Below, in pieces: positions 5,109 through 7,736 of a stretch of DNA of 7,736 nucleotides; position 1 is the first letter of the stretch, and the number at the start of each line of letters is the position of its first letter. Made by a program: the position numbers and the translations under genes. The DNA comes from Candidatus Hydrogenedentota bacterium (GTDB lineage: Bacteria > Hydrogenedentota > Hydrogenedentia > Hydrogenedentiales > GCA-2746185). The notes under the pieces are model-generated. The model did no database searches, was not told the origin of the DNA, and saw nothing but the letters and a program-made list of their open reading frames with translations. Location: the NCBI GenBank assembly GCA_012965445.1, contig DTSJ01000405.1, forward strand, positions 1 to 7,736, read 5' to 3'.

Positions 5109-5794
5109 ACCAGTCCTTTCGTGATTAGAAACTCGGCGTATTGTAAATCATTCGGGGTCGTTATTTTCAGATTCGTGTGGGAACTCTCGACGATGTGCAC
5201 TGGAACCCCTGATTGACGAACGAGGGTAGCGTCGTCGGTAATGGTCGTCGGTTTCGGCGAGGCATAGGCCTTCTCTATAATCTCGCGTCGAAACACTTGC
5301 GGTGTCTGACACGCCCACAGCCTGCTTCGATCTGGAGTGTCTTCCAGAAAACCATCCGCGTTCGCCTGCAGGATGGTATCTTTGCATCGCATCGCAATGG
5401 TGGCCGCACCGAACTGGATTGCCGCATCTAAAACGTCCCGAACCGTTTGTTCCTGTACGAATGGGCGTGCGGCATCGTGGATCAACACTATTTCAGTGTC
5501 AGGGGAGAGTTTTTTTAAGCCCAGCGCGACGGAATCGTACCGCTCTTTGCCACCGGCCACGAGAGTCAGATTCCCGTCTGGGAAATCCGTATTCAACACC
5601 CCTGCAAATGCGGACTCGTGACCTCCAGGATATACGATAATCGCGTCTTTTGTCAGGTCGAGATTCTGAAAAGCGTTCAATGTATGAATGAGCAATGGCG
5701 AGTCAACAAGCGGAACAAGCGCTTTGGGCTCAGAGTGTTTCAAACGCGTCCCCAGACCGCCAGCTACGATAATGAGTTGTGTCTTTGCCTTCAT
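5105..5794 (-). CDS. ispD: IspD, 2-C-methyl-D-erythritol 4-phosphate cytidylyltransferase
   Basis: IspD transfers CMP from CTP to methylerythritol 4-phosphate, the step two before IspF. The 229-aa product is a GT-A-like nucleotidyltransferase with the CTP loop AGGLGTRLKHSEPKALVPL (11-29), AGGKERYDSVALGL (80-93), VLIHDAARPFV (103-113), DRSRLWACQTPQVF (155-168), TDDATLV (186-192) and NLKITTPNDL (208-217). Residues equivalent to E. coli K27, R157 and K213 appear to be K24, R156 and K210. The N-terminal loop is unusual: it reads like sugar-nucleotide transferases (AGGxGTRL, KALVPL) where many IspDs have AAGxGxRM and KQ[FY]L. The later motifs and the adjacent ispF make IspD the firm call. ATG5794 has CGGGA 4 nt upstream and lies 19 nt after the PIN-TRAM gene. 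Confidence 0.95.
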   Translation of the reverse strand: MKAKTQLIIVAGGLGTRLKHSEPKALVPLVDSPLLIHTLNAFQNLDLTKDAIIVYPGGHESAFAGVLNTDFPDGNLTLVAGGKERYDSVALGLKKLSPDTEIVLIHDAARPFVQEQTVRDVLDAAIQFGAATIAMRCKDTILQANADGFLEDTPDRSRLWACQTPQVFRREIIEKAYASPKPTTITDDATLVRQSGVPVHIVESSHTNLKITTPNDLQYAEFLITKGLV

Positions 5795-5813
5795 GCAATC
5801 CCGATTACAAGGC

Positions 5814-6875
5814 TTACCGTGAATCGTCCGAGATGACTTTGTCCATTTTGGTAAAAATCATGCGACCTGCGGCGGTCTGCAATACGCTTGTTACCAGAAC
5901 TGAAACCGTGCGGCCTACGAAGTCCCGCCCGCCGTCGACGACGATCATGGTGCCATCGTCTAGATATCCGACACCTTGGGTGGCCTCTTTACCCTCCTTG
6001 ACGATTCGTACGTCCATTCCTTCGTCGGGCAATGCAGTCGGTTTCATTGCGCTGGCCAATTCGTTGAGATTTAGTACCTCGATACCCTCGATCTGCGCGA
6101 CCTTGTTTAAATTGAAATCCGTAGTGATTATTTTGGAACCGAACTGTTTCGCCAATATCATCAGCTTTGTGTCTACTTCAGTAGACTCTTCGGGATCGTC
6201 GTCCAGTATCTCTATCTGAATTCCGGTCGGATCTTCCTGCATTTCTTTGAGAATGTCCAAGCCGTGGCGTCCTTTCGTTCGGCGCAGCAGATCAGATGAA
6301 TCGGCTATGTGCTGCAGTTCGTGAAGCACGAAACGAGGCACAACCAGAGTGCCCTCGATAAAACCGGCTTTGGCCACTTCAAAAATACGTCCGTCAATTA
6401 GCGCGCTGGTATCCACGATTTTTGATCCGCTGTGCAGCATACCCCTCTGTTTTACCACGCTAAGGAGTGATTCCCAGTTTGAGGCACGGGTAAGACCCAG
6501 CGAAATACCAATAAATCCAAAAACGAGTACCAGTGAAGACGTTACGTAAATATCCAGGCTTTCCTGCTGGGAAACCATATCTTCCGGCATCAGGTACATC
6601 ACATACTTGGCGACTCCGTAACCCATGCCCATCGCGAGTACGATAGCAATAATTGCTGGAAACAGGCGCTCGAAAATTTCCTGTGTCACGTAGCGTAGAG
6701 AGAACAGGACGATGGTACCGGCAAAAGCTCCCCCTGTGGCACCAGTAAGGCGCCAGAGATTGTTCATATTGGTGGTCAGTGCCTCAGCACGTATTCCAAG
6801 CAGATACTCCACCCACACGAGTCCCATGGTAATACATGCCAAAATGAACATTACGCGCGTAATTTTTAGTGTCAC
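5814..6875 (-). CDS. yacL: YacL-type membrane-anchored PIN-TRAM domain protein
   Basis: This family joins an N-terminal membrane module to a PIN-fold nuclease-like domain and a TRAM RNA-binding domain; its cellular substrate is not well defined. The 353-aa product has hydrophobic segments near 7-27, 45-60, 72-95 and 110-128, so probably four membrane helices, with the rest cytoplasmic. The PIN domain starts at KIVDTSALIDGRIF (152-165) and carries the acidic set D155, E186 (FVLHELQHIAD), D235 (EVDTKLMILAK) and D253 (IITTDFNLNKVA), so the metal site looks intact. TRAM covers about 290-341. The start is GTG6875, supported by AGGTGG 4 nt upstream; there is no nearby in-frame ATG. It heads the ispD-ispF run, as in many Gram-positive genomes (yacL-ispD-ispF), and shares no obvious pathway with them. 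It is separated by 85 bp from pnp. Confidence 0.93.
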   Translation of the reverse strand: MTLKITRVMFILACITMGLVWVEYLLGIRAEALTTNMNNLWRLTGATGGAFAGTIVLFSLRYVTQEIFERLFPAIIAIVLAMGMGYGVAKYVMYLMPEDMVSQQESLDIYVTSSLVLVFGFIGISLGLTRASNWESLLSVVKQRGMLHSGSKIVDTSALIDGRIFEVAKAGFIEGTLVVPRFVLHELQHIADSSDLLRRTKGRHGLDILKEMQEDPTGIQIEILDDDPEESTEVDTKLMILAKQFGSKIITTDFNLNKVAQIEGIEVLNLNELASAMKPTALPDEGMDVRIVKEGKEATQGVGYLDDGTMIVVDGGRDFVGRTVSVLVTSVLQTAAGRMIFTKMDKVISDDSR

Positions 6876-6935
6876 AATGCCACCTTAGCCACAGTTAACG
6901 ACCATGGCCCCTTGCGTTTTCATTCCGGCTCTGGA

Positions 6936-6956
6936 CTAGTGCCCGCCAGCAACTAG
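6936..6956. other. Small inverted repeat in the pnp-yacL gap
   Basis: The 85-bp gap (6876-6960) is the longest non-coding stretch within the minus-strand run. It holds CTAGT/ACTAG arms (6936-6940 and 6952-6956) that fold, with an inner G-C pair of dinucleotides and one bulged base, around a 6-nt loop. There is no T-run after it on the minus strand, so it is a poor intrinsic terminator. I see no convincing -35/-10 pair for yacL in the gap. Confidence 0.2.
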
Positions 6957-6960
6957 CAGT

Positions 6961-7736
6961 TTACTTCATTTTCGCAATACAGTCACGTACTATTTTGGCC
7001 AATTTCGGTTCCGCACTATTCGCAATCGCGATAATTTTGTCGATGTCTACAGGCTCCAGTGCGTCCGGCATGCATTTATCTGTAATTACTGACAGTCCAA
7101 GGACTTGCAGATCACAATGGACGGCTACGATCACCTCCGGTACCGTACTCATACCAACCACATCCGCGCCCATAATCCGCATCATACGGTATTCCGCACG
7201 CGTTTCAAGCGCGGGTCCCGGACAGCCCAAGTATACACCTTTTTGTAGATTTATGCCCAAATCAAGGGCAACGGTTTCAGCTAATTCGACTAGTTTCTTT
7301 GTATACGGTTCACACATGTCTGGAAATCGCGGACCCAGAGTATCGTCGTTGGGGCCTATCAAAGGACTGTCACCCATGAAATTGATGTGATCTTCGATGA
7401 CCATGATGTCCCCGGCGTCGAATTGGGGATTTAGCCCTCCACAGGCATTCGAGACGATCAGCGTCTTCGCGCCGAGGGCTTTAAGTACACGCACAGGGAA
7501 GGTAACCTCCTGCATGGAGTAGCCCTCATAACAATGAAAGCGGCCCGACAACGCGACGATTGGTTTATCGGCAATCGTTCCAATAATTAATTCGCTTGCA
7601 TGGGCATCCACCGTCGAAATCGGAAAGTGGGGGATGTCTGCATAGTTGATGGTTGCCTGCACCTTTATTTTCTGAGTCAGGCCGCCAAGACCAGTACCGA
7701 GGATCACCCCGACCTTCGGCTTGGTCTTGTCGATCT
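6961..7736 (-). CDS. punA: Purine nucleoside phosphorylase, trimeric PNP/MTAP family (5' end outside window)
   Basis: PNP cleaves purine nucleosides with phosphate to free base and ribose 1-phosphate in salvage. The frame is open to the right edge and reads IDKTKPKVGVILGTGLGGL there, so the GTG at 7707 is internal and the N-terminus is missing. Counting from that GTG codon, motifs are GTGLGGL (4-10, phosphate loop), ALSGRFHCYEGY (52-63) with the catalytic-region His at 58, VSNACGGLNP (85-94), HINFMGDSPLIG (107-118), GCPGPALETRAEY (161-173) with the base-contacting Glu at 168, VGMSTVPEVIVAVH (184-197) and SVITDKCMPDALEPVD (206-221). D210 sits where human PNP has Asn243, a purine-recognition residue. 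Asp at this site occurs in methylthioadenosine phosphorylases, so 6-aminopurine use is possible. The rest of the pocket looks PNP-like. It is the first gene seen in the minus-strand run and may have its own transcript. Confidence 0.93.
   Translation of the reverse strand, partial: IDKTKPKVGVILGTGLGGLTQKIKVQATINYADIPHFPISTVDAHASELIIGTIADKPIVALSGRFHCYEGYSMQEVTFPVRVLKALGAKTLIVSNACGGLNPQFDAGDIMVIEDHINFMGDSPLIGPNDDTLGPRFPDMCEPYTKKLVELAETVALDLGINLQKGVYLGCPGPALETRAEYRMMRIMGADVVGMSTVPEVIVAVHCDLQVLGLSVITDKCMPDALEPVDIDKIIAIANSAEPKLAKIVRDCIAKMK

Noticed and set aside
6936..6956. Intrinsic terminator between pnp and yacL
   Set aside because: The stem is short and bulged, and no T-run follows on the minus strand.
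7705..7707. GTG7707 as the true start of the purine nucleoside phosphorylase
   Set aside because: The frame stays open to the window edge with family-like sequence (PKVGVILG) before it, so this is an internal Val codon.

Overview
This window carries ordinary bacterial chromosomal genes from a Gram-negative-like, flagellated bacterium that uses the MEP (non-mevalonate) isoprenoid pathway. I see no tRNA, rRNA, CRISPR array, IS element or phage gene. Base composition is moderately GC-rich and even throughout, so nothing suggests recent transfer. I cannot fix the phylum. FliW plus CsrA, together with the particular purine nucleoside phosphorylase subtype, would fit a Planctomycetes/PVC-type or Hydrogenedentes-like lineage, but that is a guess.

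Layout. (1) Bases 1-773, minus strand: a lactate-utilisation (Lut/LUD) operon, lutC followed two bases later by the start of lutB, which leaves the window. A good sigma70-type promoter lies just ahead of lutC, with a CRP/FNR-like palindrome immediately upstream of it. (2) Bases 774-918: a divergent intergenic region that also contains the fliW leader. (3) Bases 919-2217, plus strand: fliW, csrA and an uncharacterised 203-aa gene, tightly packed. This is the flagellar post-transcriptional switch: FliW sequesters CsrA, and CsrA represses mRNAs with GGA in a hairpin loop. (4) Bases 2227-7736, minus strand: pnp (5' end cut off), a YacL-type PIN-TRAM protein, ispD, ispF, tlyA and recN. From yacL onward the genes are nearly continuous or overlap, so they probably form one operon read toward low coordinates. 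It converges on the flagellar cluster with only 9 bp between stop codons.

The most striking point is csrA. Its reading frame is conserved over 73 codons, including both RNA-binding arginines and the FliW-contact asparagine, yet codon 29 is TAG where the family has Gln (CAG). Around it, the fliW leader has a near-consensus CsrA site in a small hairpin (883-896), and the csrA ribosome-binding site lies in a perfect hairpin with GGA in its loop (1359-1373). The target sites therefore look intact while the regulator carries an amber codon. This could be a sequencing error, a recent nonsense mutation, or suppression/readthrough. The third gene of the cluster is the best candidate for an undescribed component.
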